Origin: Candidatus Flexicrinis affinis
Lineage (GTDB): Bacteria; Chloroflexota; Anaerolineae; Aggregatilineales; Phototrophicaceae
Assembly (NCBI GenBank): GCA_016716525.1
Contig: JADJWE010000001.1
Coordinates: forward strand, 1,240,001 to 1,304,000
Direction: 5' to 3'
DNA: 64,000 nucleotides
Below the pieces are notes generated by a model that saw nothing but the letters and a program-made list of their open reading frames with translations, did not search any database and had not been told where the DNA came from. The number at the start of each line of letters is the position of its first letter. Position 1 is the stretch's first letter. Shown piece by piece: positions 16,477 to 25,219 of this stretch. Made by a program: the position numbers and the translations under genes.

Positions 16477-19020
16477 CTACCGCCGAGGCAGCCGCGGCAC
16501 GACGTTGGTCAATATCTCGTAATTAATCGTCCCGGTGCGCTCGGCAAGTTCATCTACCGAAATGTACTGATCGCCTTGCCGCCCGAGCAGCACGGCTTCG
16601 TCACCGATGCCGACCTCGGGGATATGGTTGACGCTGACGATCGTCTTCTCCATGCTTACCCGCCCGAGGATCGGGGCGCGTTGGCCGTGAAGCAGAACCT
16701 CGCCGAAATTGGGCGAGCGCCGGAATCCGTCACCGTAACCGACGGCGAGAATAGCCACCTGTTCCTCGCGTTCGGTTACGAACGTATTGCCGTAGCCTAC
16801 CGGATGTCCCTTCGGCAGCGTACGCACTTGCGCGACCACCGCTTTCCATGTGAGTGCAGGCTGGAACCCGATTGGCACCTGGATCTCAGGCGAGGGGGAA
16901 TAGCCGTACATCGCAATTCCGACGCGAACCATCGAGAAATGATTCGAGGGCGAAAGCAGCGTCGCGGCGCTGTTGGCGGCGTGCACGTACTTGAGTTCGA
17001 ACCCGGTTGCCTTGAGCGGACGCACGACGTTGTTGAAACGCACGACCTGCTCGGCGGTGTGGTCGGCATCCGAGTCGGCCGATGAGAAGTGCGTATACAG
17101 GCCCTCAATCTCAAGGTAAGGGAGACTGCGCAACTGGCGGAACAGTGCCATCGCTTCCTCGGGCAGCAAACCGAGCCTGCCCATGCCCGTGTCGACTTTG
17201 ATGTGCGCCTTGACCCGTTGCCCGGCATCGCGCGCGGCGTGATCGTAAGCTTGCGCTTGTTCAACGTCGTACAGCGTTAGGGTGAAATTGTGTTGAATCG
17301 CAAGCCGAACATTGTCGTACGGCACATAGCTCATGACCAGCACGGGTGCAGTGACTCCGGCGGACCGCAAATCCTGTGCCTCGAAGACGTTCGACACGCC
17401 AAGATACTCCGCACCGTTTGCCAGCGCCGTTTGAGCGACTAGAGCCGCGCCATGTCCGTAGCCATCCGCTTTGACGACGGCCATCAGCGTGACGTTAGGG
17501 CCAACCATCTGCTTGAGCAGCTTCACGTTTGTGGCGATTGCGCCGGCATCGACCTCGATCCACGTAGGCCGGCCTGATCCCATCGTGCGGCGAATCAATG
17601 TGCGGCGCACGGTCGTCGTCCGGTGATGGTCCTGCTTGACCAGTCCTTGCGAAATCTCCGCGATTTCATCCTCCGGCCCGCCTTTGACCAACACAACGTC
17701 GTTCGACGTCAGGCCAAAGCGGCCAAAGAGCGTATTCAGCGCGCTGACGGCGCTGTACGAATTGTAGACCTGCTGTTGATTGAAGCCCCACTCGAGGGCG
17801 CTTCGGCTAACAGCGGTCGCGGTCGCGCCATGCGTGATGAGTGCATCTACGCAATCGGTGACTTTTTGGCCGATCAGGCGCGGTCCCTGCGATTCGTACT
17901 CGCCTTGGGCGTCAAACTCACCGAGGATCGCGTATGCACTGCCGCGCGTATCGCGCACCGATCCGAGCCAGTCGAGCGCGGCCAGCATCGACTCGGTGTT
18001 CGACCGGTGCGAGTCGTCCACGATCAACGAGTTGTTGATCCCCAGTATTGGCTGCATGCGGCCGGGCAGAGGTTCGAGCGAGGTGATCGCTTGCAGGACA
18101 TCCTCGACCCGCATACCCGCATGTACGACCGCCACCGCCAGCGTGAACAGAATCGCATACAGATTATGCTTGCCGAGGAGCGGGCTCCAGCAGCCGAGAT
18201 AACGCTTTCCGTCGTAGAGCAGGTCGAAACCAGTTCCCTGGATTCCGACGATCACGTTGTAAGCCATGAAGTCGTTGCCGAAACTGTCGATGCTGACCGT
18301 GATGGCCGCGGCTTCGGTGGCTTCCTTGGCGAAGCGTGCATACTCGTCGTCCGCATTGATGATTGCCAAGCCGGTACGATCAAGACGGGTGATGATGCCG
18401 GACTGGTCTTCCGCCAACCGCTCGATCGACTCGAACGCGGCCAAGTGCGCATGATGTACGTTGGTCAGGATTCCAACCTGCGGCGATGCTACGGCAAGCA
18501 TGGCCTCGAGTTCGCCGGGATGATCGGTTGGCAGGCGGATGACTGCGTATTGATGTTCAGGCAGCAGCGTCGCCAAGCTGACAGGAAGCGCGCTGCGGTT
18601 GGCCACGTCGACGTTTAGGTTCGAATGTACCTGAAAGCGCGTTTTGAGTACGTGTTCGAGGGCGTGAATGGTGGTCGACTTGCCGGCCGACCCGGCGACG
18701 CCAATCAGCGTGGGCTGATACCGCTTCAGGATGAACTTTGCCCACGACAGCAGCGAGCTTTGGGTGTCGCGGACGATGATGACGGTGACGGAAGACGTGT
18801 CGCAGTCTGGCACGCGAGAACATAGCACGCCAGTGACGCCGTTCTGGATGGCGCGTTCGATGAAGCGATGCGTGTCTCCCTGTGGCGTGACTGTGGCAAC
18901 GAACAGTTGATTGGGGCCGCTGGGCTGCGGCCCCAAGCACAAGCCTGTGAAGATCTGCGAGACAGGTTGGCCGTATAGCTGTCCGTTCCCCGCTTGCAGC
19001 AAGTCATACAGGCTGATCAT
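16477..19020 (-). CDS. MurF-like ligase / alanine racemase fusion protein
   Basis: The first 460 residues resemble MurF, which adds D-Ala-D-Ala to the peptidoglycan precursor: ATP loop GVAGSAGKSTT (107-117), central domain with LTNVHHAHLAAF, and C-terminal DDSHRSN and VVLVKGG. The remaining part (from about 480) is a complete alanine racemase with the PLP lysine K517 in VVKADGYGHGA and the catalytic Tyr762 in GYGDGFRR. Such fusions are known in Bacteroidota and some other phyla. In the Mur part, the usual E-x-G-x-N-H metal-site motif reads R162-L-P-T-D-H, and the later lysine motif (AKxE) reads AEDQ. Ligase activity is therefore doubtful while racemase activity looks intact. The ATG start is at 19020. 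Confidence 0.88.
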   Translation of the reverse strand: MISLYDLLQAGNGQLYGQPVSQIFTGLCLGPQPSGPNQLFVATVTPQGDTHRFIERAIQNGVTGVLCSRVPDCDTSSVTVIIVRDTQSSLLSWAKFILKRYQPTLIGVAGSAGKSTTIHALEHVLKTRFQVHSNLNVDVANRSALPVSLATLLPEHQYAVIRLPTDHPGELEAMLAVASPQVGILTNVHHAHLAAFESIERLAEDQSGIITRLDRTGLAIINADDEYARFAKEATEAAAITVSIDSFGNDFMAYNVIVGIQGTGFDLLYDGKRYLGCWSPLLGKHNLYAILFTLAVAVVHAGMRVEDVLQAITSLEPLPGRMQPILGINNSLIVDDSHRSNTESMLAALDWLGSVRDTRGSAYAILGEFDAQGEYESQGPRLIGQKVTDCVDALITHGATATAVSRSALEWGFNQQQVYNSYSAVSALNTLFGRFGLTSNDVVLVKGGPEDEIAEISQGLVKQDHHRTTTVRRTLIRRTMGSGRPTWIEVDAGAIATNVKLLKQMVGPNVTLMAVVKADGYGHGAALVAQTALANGAEYLGVSNVFEAQDLRSAGVTAPVLVMSYVPYDNVRLAIQHNFTLTLYDVEQAQAYDHAARDAGQRVKAHIKVDTGMGRLGLLPEEAMALFRQLRSLPYLEIEGLYTHFSSADSDADHTAEQVVRFNNVVRPLKATGFELKYVHAANSAATLLSPSNHFSMVRVGIAMYGYSPSPEIQVPIGFQPALTWKAVVAQVRTLPKGHPVGYGNTFVTEREEQVAILAVGYGDGFRRSPNFGEVLLHGQRAPILGRVSMEKTIVSVNHIPEVGIGDEAVLLGRQGDQYISVDELAERTGTINYEILTNVVPRLPRR

Positions 19021-19092
19021 GCGACTTGTCTCGTCCCCCGACTACGCTCGCAATAAGTCGTGTCGCGGCCACTCGTGATGGCAGCACGGTTC

Positions 19093-19677
19093 CTATCGCG
19101 GAATGTACAGTGGCACGCCCGCGTAGATCAAGTTCAGGTTCAGCAGGCGGTTCGCCTCGGCAATGCGATAGATGTTGACCCCGAAGCGAGCGCCGATGCG
19201 GAACAGTGTGTCTCCCCGCTGAACGTAGTAGTACTGCCCTCCGACTGGCGGATACCAAGGTCCGGGTGCAGACTCGAAGACCGGCACGCGCAGTCCCTGA
19301 TTCGGGTAGATCACGCTCGTGATGAGCCCGTTTGCGCGCTTTATCGCGTCAACGGTCGAGTTGTACTTCACGGCGATCTCGCTCAAGGTATCACCGGGAC
19401 GCACAATGTAGTAGACGCTTGTGCCGCTCGCGGGGGGAGGTGTGGTGTCGGTGCCCGGAGGCGGAATAATGAGCGACTGCCCGTAGTAGATGTAGTTGGG
19501 ATTGGCGATGCCGTTGGCCGCCGCGATGGCTCCCACAGTCGTCTGGAAGCGCGCAGCGATCTTGGCGAGCGTGTCCCCTGGTTGCACGATGTAGGTCTGC
19601 TGTGCAGACACGACCGAAACCATGACAAGAGTACAGACAAAAACAACGAATAACTTCAGCGCGCGACGCCCGTTCAT
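19093..19677 (-). CDS. Secreted protein with three LysM domains
   Basis: A signal peptide (MNGRRALKLFVVFVCTLVMV, ending SAQ) is followed by three LysM repeats. These start at YIVQPGDTLAKIA, YIVRPGDTLSEIA and YYVQRGDTLFRIG and are joined by proline-rich linkers. LysM modules bind N-acetylglucosamine-containing glycans, mainly peptidoglycan. There is no catalytic domain, so the protein is a pure binding or anchoring factor at the cell wall. A strong AGGGGGTCCGG precedes the ATG. The neighbouring Mur/Alr fusion downstream gives a shared cell-wall theme. Confidence 0.9.
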   Translation of the reverse strand: MNGRRALKLFVVFVCTLVMVSVVSAQQTYIVQPGDTLAKIAARFQTTVGAIAAANGIANPNYIYYGQSLIIPPPGTDTTPPPASGTSVYYIVRPGDTLSEIAVKYNSTVDAIKRANGLITSVIYPNQGLRVPVFESAPGPWYPPVGGQYYYVQRGDTLFRIGARFGVNIYRIAEANRLLNLNLIYAGVPLYIPR

Positions 19678-19754
19678 CCGGACCCCCTATGCGTCAACTC
19701 TCACTCATTAAGAGTATAACGATAACGCGCCCTAAATACACACAATGTACGCGA

Positions 19755-20711
19755 CTAGCGCATCCATGTTTCGTCGAACGCGGCACCGCAGCTCCGGCAG
19801 TACTGCGCGTTGAGCTCAACCCATGCGCTGTTGCCGCAGCTCGGGCAGTAGCGCCGCGGGAGGCCATCGCCGAGACGAGTCTCGACTCGATCGACGTATG
19901 GCTTGAGCTGGATTAACGAGGCACCGAAGAACCCGCCTCCGGCCCGGGGCTCGTTTCGGGTCGCGATGCCCACGACGGCGTTGTCGCGGTTCGTGATCGG
20001 TCCGCCGCCGGCATCCCACAGTGAACCGACATCGGTTCCGAACCAGCGCTCGCCGTCGGAGGCGGCCACACAGCGGCCTTGCAGCGGCGTTTGGCCATAG
20101 CCATGTATCGTGATGAACTGATCGGGCAAGACCTGCGCACCGGAATCCACGTTGAGCAGGTTCGAGACGGTGTGCGGCGTGTCGATCAACGCGAGATCGA
20201 GGGCTGGAGACGACCATACCACCGTGCCCTGCAACTGCTGCTGGGGCCCCAGCAGTACACTGACCGTAGTACATGCACCGACCACGTGACGCGTCGTGAC
20301 GACGAGGCCGCTTCCGCTGACGAAAAAGCCCGAGCCATCGCCATGGGGACCACCCGAGACGCCAAGCACCGGGAAATACCCGCCAAGGTTGGTCTTTGCG
20401 GCCCGCGGCGTACCGGAAAGCGGCGCTGTCGGCTTGGGTGGGGCCATTCCGGGCGGCGGAGGCATCGTCGTGCGGCCGAGGCGGCGCGATGCCTCGACGT
20501 TGTGCGGGTCGAGGTCGAGCGCCATCATAAGACAGGCGCGCTTCTCCACCGACGTGAAAAACGAATCAGACAACGTGACCCATGCGCGCGCCCGCTGCTC
20601 GGGAAGCAGGTTGGCCTGCCGGATGAGCCTGCGCAGGCGGTCGCGTGCCACTTCGGTTCGCCCGTGCTGCAGTTCATAGAGTGCGGCGTCGATCTCACGT
20701 TGAATAGGCAT
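19755..20711 (-). CDS. Trypsin-fold protease-like protein lacking the catalytic serine, with C-terminal zinc ribbon
   Basis: Domains in order: an alpha-helical TPR-like region (about 1-80), a proline-rich linker (83-97), a chymotrypsin/HtrA-like domain (about 110-285) and a four-cysteine zinc ribbon (C289, C292, C305, C308). The protease domain keeps the histidine (H142 in TTRHVVG) and an aspartate (D172 in ALDLALID). Where GDSGGP is expected it reads W-D-A-G235-G-G-P, so the nucleophile is absent. No signal peptide is seen, so it is probably cytoplasmic. It is best viewed as a pseudoprotease scaffold. It overlaps the P-type ATPase gene by 17 bases, which suggests co-expression. Confidence 0.75.
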   Translation of the reverse strand: MPIQREIDAALYELQHGRTEVARDRLRRLIRQANLLPEQRARAWVTLSDSFFTSVEKRACLMMALDLDPHNVEASRRLGRTTMPPPPGMAPPKPTAPLSGTPRAAKTNLGGYFPVLGVSGGPHGDGSGFFVSGSGLVVTTRHVVGACTTVSVLLGPQQQLQGTVVWSSPALDLALIDTPHTVSNLLNVDSGAQVLPDQFITIHGYGQTPLQGRCVAASDGERWFGTDVGSLWDAGGGPITNRDNAVVGIATRNEPRAGGGFFGASLIQLKPYVDRVETRLGDGLPRRYCPSCGNSAWVELNAQYCRSCGAAFDETWMR

Positions 20712-23139
20712 CGCTGTCTATCCCGTTCTTCTTGACGTAGGAGTCGGGCACTTCGATTCCCAGAAGGCTCCAGAGGCGGTTGACCATACCGCGATAACGC
20801 ATGCCTCGGCTGAGCAGGATCATCGTGAGTGGGAACAACGTCGCGCACAGGATGATCGAACCCATGCCCCCGGGCGTTGACGGGTCGGGCGCGGTGTATC
20901 GGAACAGCTCGGGCAGGATGTAGAACGAAACCATCGTCAGCAGCCCGGCCGTTGTGCTGATGACCACAACGCGGCGATTCTTGCGGAACGAGGAGCGGTC
21001 AGCGATATCGACGCCCTGCACATTCCAGACGATCAGGACGCCGAACAAGCAGATGAACTGCGTCACGATTCCGCGTGCGACATCGAGGTTGGCGTCGTTC
21101 ATGGCGTAGGTCAAGGCAAACAGAACGGTCAGGACGACCGCGCCGACAAATCCGCAGACGACGAGGTAGTCCACGACATCGCGACGGAAGTCTTTGATGA
21201 ACTTAGGCCGGATGATGCCGAACGCGATAAACGTCGCCGGCATGTTCACTGTACCGAACGACGCCCAACTCATCTGAATCGGCGTAATCGGGAAGGGCAG
21301 CATCATGAACCCGACGAACACGAACAGCAAGATGTTGTACAGGTTGCGTGCCATGAACATCTTGGTGGTGCCAAAGATGGTCTGTGTAATCTCGCGCCCT
21401 TCGAAGAACGCGCGCGGCAGTGTGGACATCGCGTTGTTCAGCAGCACGATGTCCGCAACATCTTTGCTGATCTGAGTGCCGTCGTTCATCACCACGGCAA
21501 GGTTGGACGATTTCAGCGCGGGGACGTCGTTCACGCCATCGCCAACCATTGCGACGTACTCGCCCTCGTGTTGGAGCGCTTTGACGAGTTTCTGCTTGGT
21601 TCCGGGCTCGATCCGTGCGAATACGCTGCCTTGCCGCGCGGCGACCTCGAAGTCCGCCTCCGTCATGTGCTCGAGCTGATCGCCGGTGTAGGCGTACGTC
21701 GTGTCCATACCCGCTTGGTGCGCGATGGCGCGAACCGTCTCGATGTTGTCCCCGGAAATCACCTTTAGCTTGACGTCCAGATCGCGGAATTGGGCCAACG
21801 TATCCTGGATATCGTCGCGTATGTGATCGTCCATGACGACGAGCGCAACTGGCATCGCGTGCTGGGTATCCATCACCGAATCGTCTGGTAGTTCGTCCAA
21901 TCGGGCAAATCCGAGGACACGCATGCCTTGAGCGGAAAGTTCGCTTGCCTGCACCAGTGCATCCTGACTGGTGATCAGCCGTTCAGGAGCACCGAGGGCG
22001 AGAGTCGTGTCGTTGAACTGGATGGCGCCCCATTTCCGGCCGGATGTAAACGGAATCTCACGCACTTTGTGATATCCGTTCTGCGACGTGTTTTGCACAT
22101 ACGTACTGACAGCGCGCGCTGTCGAATTCAAATGGCTGAGGCTCTCGGTGTACGCCTTGAGCATCGGGCGGATTTCGGACTCGGCGTGCCCATTGAGCGG
22201 GATAATCTCGACGACTCTCAGCCGGTTCTGCGTAAGCGTACCGGTCTTGTCGAAGCACAGCACCGTGACGTTTGCCATCGACTCGACCGCGTTGGTCCGC
22301 TGGATCAACGTCTTATGCCGGCTGATCCGTATCGCGCCGAGCGTGAGCGACAGCGTCGCCACCAGCACGAGACCTTGTGGAACGAGGCTGGTAATGAACA
22401 CAACGAGGTTGCGGACGGCATCCAGCATGATTTCGCCGCGCAGCAGGCTCGCAACAAAGAGCATCGGCGACAGCACGAACATCAGGATGATCGTAATCTC
22501 CACGATCACCGCGATCTTGCGCTGCGTCGGCGTCAGTGTGTTCTTGTACGCCTTGGCAATGGTCGAAAGCCGGTTGATGGTCGTCTCTGCGCCGACCTTG
22601 TTAGCGCGCATCACGCCAGACCCGGCCACGCAGAACGAGCCGGAAGTGACCTTGTCATCCGGCAGCTTGAAGACCGCGTCAGACTCGCCAGTCAACTGCG
22701 ACTCGTCAACCTCCAGCGAATCGCTAGTCACGACGAGGCCGTCCACCGCGACACGATCTCCGGGCTCAAGCGCGATTAAGTCGTCGAGGACGATGTCTTT
22801 GATGTTGATGGTCTGCAAGGTGCCGTCACGGTAGACGCGCGCTTCCTTGGCCGCAAGCGCGGCCATCCTGTCAAGCTTGCGCTTCGCCTGTATTTCCTGC
22901 ACCATACCCAGAAGCGAGTTGGTCACGACGCTGAAGCCGGCGAAGAATACCGTAGCGTAGTCCTGCGCCAGCGTGACGATCAGCAAGAGCGTGAAGAGCA
23001 CGAAATTGAACAGGTTGAAGACGTTGTCGCGGGCAATCTGCAGATAAGAGCGCCCCGATCGTGCTTCAAACTTGTTGGTCTGTCCGCGCCGCACGCGGTC
23101 GGCGACTTCGGCCGCAGTTAGTCCGGTGAGCAATGGCAC
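20695..23139 (-). CDS. P-type cation-transporting ATPase
   Basis: An 814-residue P-type ATPase with the actuator motif LTGES, the phosphorylated aspartate in CFDKTGTLT, and the hinge motif MVGDGVNDVPALK. Some ten membrane segments are apparent. Membrane helix 4 reads SLVPQGLVLV where Ca2+-type pumps usually have PEGL, and there is no N-terminal heavy-metal-binding domain or CPC motif, so it is not a copper/zinc P1B pump. It most resembles the CtpE/Mg2+-Ca2+-like group, but the ion is not determined. The GTG start has AGAGGGATCG before it. The downstream protease-like gene overlaps its end. Confidence 0.88.
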   Translation of the reverse strand: MPLLTGLTAAEVADRVRRGQTNKFEARSGRSYLQIARDNVFNLFNFVLFTLLLIVTLAQDYATVFFAGFSVVTNSLLGMVQEIQAKRKLDRMAALAAKEARVYRDGTLQTINIKDIVLDDLIALEPGDRVAVDGLVVTSDSLEVDESQLTGESDAVFKLPDDKVTSGSFCVAGSGVMRANKVGAETTINRLSTIAKAYKNTLTPTQRKIAVIVEITIILMFVLSPMLFVASLLRGEIMLDAVRNLVVFITSLVPQGLVLVATLSLTLGAIRISRHKTLIQRTNAVESMANVTVLCFDKTGTLTQNRLRVVEIIPLNGHAESEIRPMLKAYTESLSHLNSTARAVSTYVQNTSQNGYHKVREIPFTSGRKWGAIQFNDTTLALGAPERLITSQDALVQASELSAQGMRVLGFARLDELPDDSVMDTQHAMPVALVVMDDHIRDDIQDTLAQFRDLDVKLKVISGDNIETVRAIAHQAGMDTTYAYTGDQLEHMTEADFEVAARQGSVFARIEPGTKQKLVKALQHEGEYVAMVGDGVNDVPALKSSNLAVVMNDGTQISKDVADIVLLNNAMSTLPRAFFEGREITQTIFGTTKMFMARNLYNILLFVFVGFMMLPFPITPIQMSWASFGTVNMPATFIAFGIIRPKFIKDFRRDVVDYLVVCGFVGAVVLTVLFALTYAMNDANLDVARGIVTQFICLFGVLIVWNVQGVDIADRSSFRKNRRVVVISTTAGLLTMVSFYILPELFRYTAPDPSTPGGMGSIILCATLFPLTMILLSRGMRYRGMVNRLWSLLGIEVPDSYVKKNGIDSDAYST

Positions 23140-23269
23140 CGATCCCTCTTGAGTAGTATGGAACGCCCCGATTGTATATCACAGCGACGCGACAAACGAT
23201 ATGCGACGCCTCGTGTGCAGTGGGATGGAACTTTGGTGATTTCACACAAACAGAACGCTGGGCTTACGA

Positions 23270-23299
23270 TTGCAGGGGTTGCTGGCCGAAGGTTAAAAT
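23270..23299 (+). promoter_or_regulatory. Candidate promoter for the GH57 gene
   Basis: TTGCAG (23270-23275) and TAAAAT (23294-23299) are separated by 18 bases and lie 50 bases before the GTG start. The -10 match is good and the -35 moderate. The rest of the 211-base gap 23140-23350 shows no gene that I can support. Confidence 0.4.
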
Positions 23300-23350
23300 C
23301 AGGTAAAGAGTGTAAGGAGCCAATGTGCCCACAATTCAGGAGTTCGTGGC

Positions 23351-25219
23351 GTGACGTATCGCGGCACCTTCATGTTTGTCCTTCACAGTCATCTGCCGTA
23401 TGCGCGCCTTGCGGGGCGCTGGCCGCATGGCGAGGAATGGATACACGAGGCTGCAGCGGAGACGTACGTCCCACTTCTTGAGACTCTGTACGATCTGGCC
23501 GAGGAAGGCGTTCACTACAAGATCAACATCGGCATTACGCCGATCTTGGCCGAACAGCTTGCCGATCCGCTGATCTTGCAGCACTTCGAAGAGTATCTGG
23601 ACGAACGTATTGCCGCAGCGCGGCGCGATATTCTGTTCTTCAGCGGCCTGCCTGTCGACTCTGAACAGCCCCTGCGTGCCGAAGGCCGCGTGGTGGTCAC
23701 GGATGAGAAGCAGACCGCGATCGATTCGCGCATCGTCACCGAACAGCGTGCGGCAGTCGAGGCGGAAGCCGAGGCCGGCGGCAACCCGCCGCGTCCGTCA
23801 GTCGTGACGACGTATGAGCCGGTGCCAACCGCCGAGCCGCACCTGCGCTATCTTGCCGAGTGGTACAAAATCCACTACGAGAACGTGAAGCGTGCGTTCA
23901 AGAATCGCTTTGGTCGCGACATTATCGGCGCGTTTCGTCAACTTCAGGACGACGGTTTCGTCGAGATCATCACCAGTGCCGCCACGCATGCCTATCTGCC
24001 TCTGCTCGGCCGCGACAGCACGATCTCGGCACAGCTTCAAGCGGGAAAGGCGTCGTATCAGCGGTTGTTTGGACGGCACGCGCGCAGCTTTTGGCTGCCG
24101 GAGTGTGCGTATCGGCCGGCGTACTACTCGCGTGGGCAGCTGCGAGTCGGGCTGGAGACATTCCTCGCGGAGCAGGACTTTACGGTCTTCTTCACCGAAG
24201 CCCAGACGATCACAGGGGGACAGCCGATAGGAATGGCAGCTGGCGACATCGTCGGCCCTTATGGGCAGATCAAGCGTCGCTATGTCATCCCGGCCGTCAA
24301 CGACATGCCGAAGCGCGATACGTCGACGTTTCAAGCGTACTTCGTGAGCGACAGCGCGGCCGGAGAGGGTGCGCTGCATCACTCCGGGGTCGCCATACTC
24401 GGGCGCAATGCCGCGACCGGCCAGCAAGTGTGGAGCGCCCACCTCGGGTATCCCGGCGATTTCGATTATCGAGAATTCCACAAGAAGGCCGGAACCAGCG
24501 GATTCAAGTACTGGCGGGTCACTGGTGCGAACTACGACCTAGCGGTGAAGGACTACTATCACCCGGACTGGGCGGCATACAAGGTCGAGCAGCATGCGGA
24601 GCACTTTGCCCATCTCGTGGCCGACCAACTTCGCGAGCACTATACGGAGACCGGTTCACCCGGCGTCGTCGTCTCGAGCTATGACACCGAGCTGTTCGGC
24701 CATTGGTGGTTCGAAGGCGTGCTGTGGATTGAAAAAGTGCTTAGGCATCTGGCGAACGACCCGAGCATCGAGCTCAAGACCGCGAGCGAGTACGTGCATG
24801 CGGAACCGCCGTCGAGCGTCCTTCACATTCCTGAGAGTTCGTGGGGTGCAGGTGGCAATCACTTCACGTGGAACAACACGGACACCCGTTGGATGTGGGC
24901 GCCGATCCACGAAGCAGAACTTCGCATGGAGGGGCTTGTCATTCGCTATCCAGACCCCACGCCGGAGGAATGCACAGTGCTCAATCAGGCCGCGCGAGAG
25001 GCGCTCCTGATGCAAAGCTCGGATTGGCCGTTTCTTGTGACGACGGGGCAGGCCCGCGATTACGCCATTCAGAGATTCAATCAGCACCTCGAACGGTTCA
25101 CGAAGCTGGCCGATAGTCTGGATCGCAAGAAGCCGGATGTGGCGCTTGCGGAGCAGTACTTCGAACTCGACAAAGTGTTCCCGGACATCGACTATCGATG
25201 GTTCCGCGCCCGCGAGTAA
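23351..25219 (+). CDS. GH57 family 1,4-alpha-glucan branching-type enzyme
   Basis: Members of GH57 act on alpha-glucans with retention; this one resembles the AmyC/branching-enzyme subgroup. The opening FVLHSHLPYARL is the first conserved region. The nucleophile is E251 in SFWLPECAYRP and the acid D445 in SSYDTELFGHWWFEG. A helical C-terminal domain (DUF1957 type) completes the protein. At 622 residues it is longer than the usual 520-560; the excess is a charged Glu/Ala-rich insertion at about 105-160. The GTG start at 23351 has AGGAG 8 bases upstream. No other glycogen gene is in the window. Branching versus amylase activity is not settled here. Confidence 0.85.
   Translation: MTYRGTFMFVLHSHLPYARLAGRWPHGEEWIHEAAAETYVPLLETLYDLAEEGVHYKINIGITPILAEQLADPLILQHFEEYLDERIAAARRDILFFSGLPVDSEQPLRAEGRVVVTDEKQTAIDSRIVTEQRAAVEAEAEAGGNPPRPSVVTTYEPVPTAEPHLRYLAEWYKIHYENVKRAFKNRFGRDIIGAFRQLQDDGFVEIITSAATHAYLPLLGRDSTISAQLQAGKASYQRLFGRHARSFWLPECAYRPAYYSRGQLRVGLETFLAEQDFTVFFTEAQTITGGQPIGMAAGDIVGPYGQIKRRYVIPAVNDMPKRDTSTFQAYFVSDSAAGEGALHHSGVAILGRNAATGQQVWSAHLGYPGDFDYREFHKKAGTSGFKYWRVTGANYDLAVKDYYHPDWAAYKVEQHAEHFAHLVADQLREHYTETGSPGVVVSSYDTELFGHWWFEGVLWIEKVLRHLANDPSIELKTASEYVHAEPPSSVLHIPESSWGAGGNHFTWNNTDTRWMWAPIHEAELRMEGLVIRYPDPTPEECTVLNQAAREALLMQSSDWPFLVTTGQARDYAIQRFNQHLERFTKLADSLDRKKPDVALAEQYFELDKVFPDIDYRWFRARE

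Noticed and set aside
23323..23481. A short open frame starting ATG after AAGGAG, overlapping the GH57 start in another frame
   Set aside because: It has a good ribosome site but a Cys/Arg/Ser-rich sequence without similarity. It was considered as a leader peptide, but nothing else (no attenuator hairpin) supports that.
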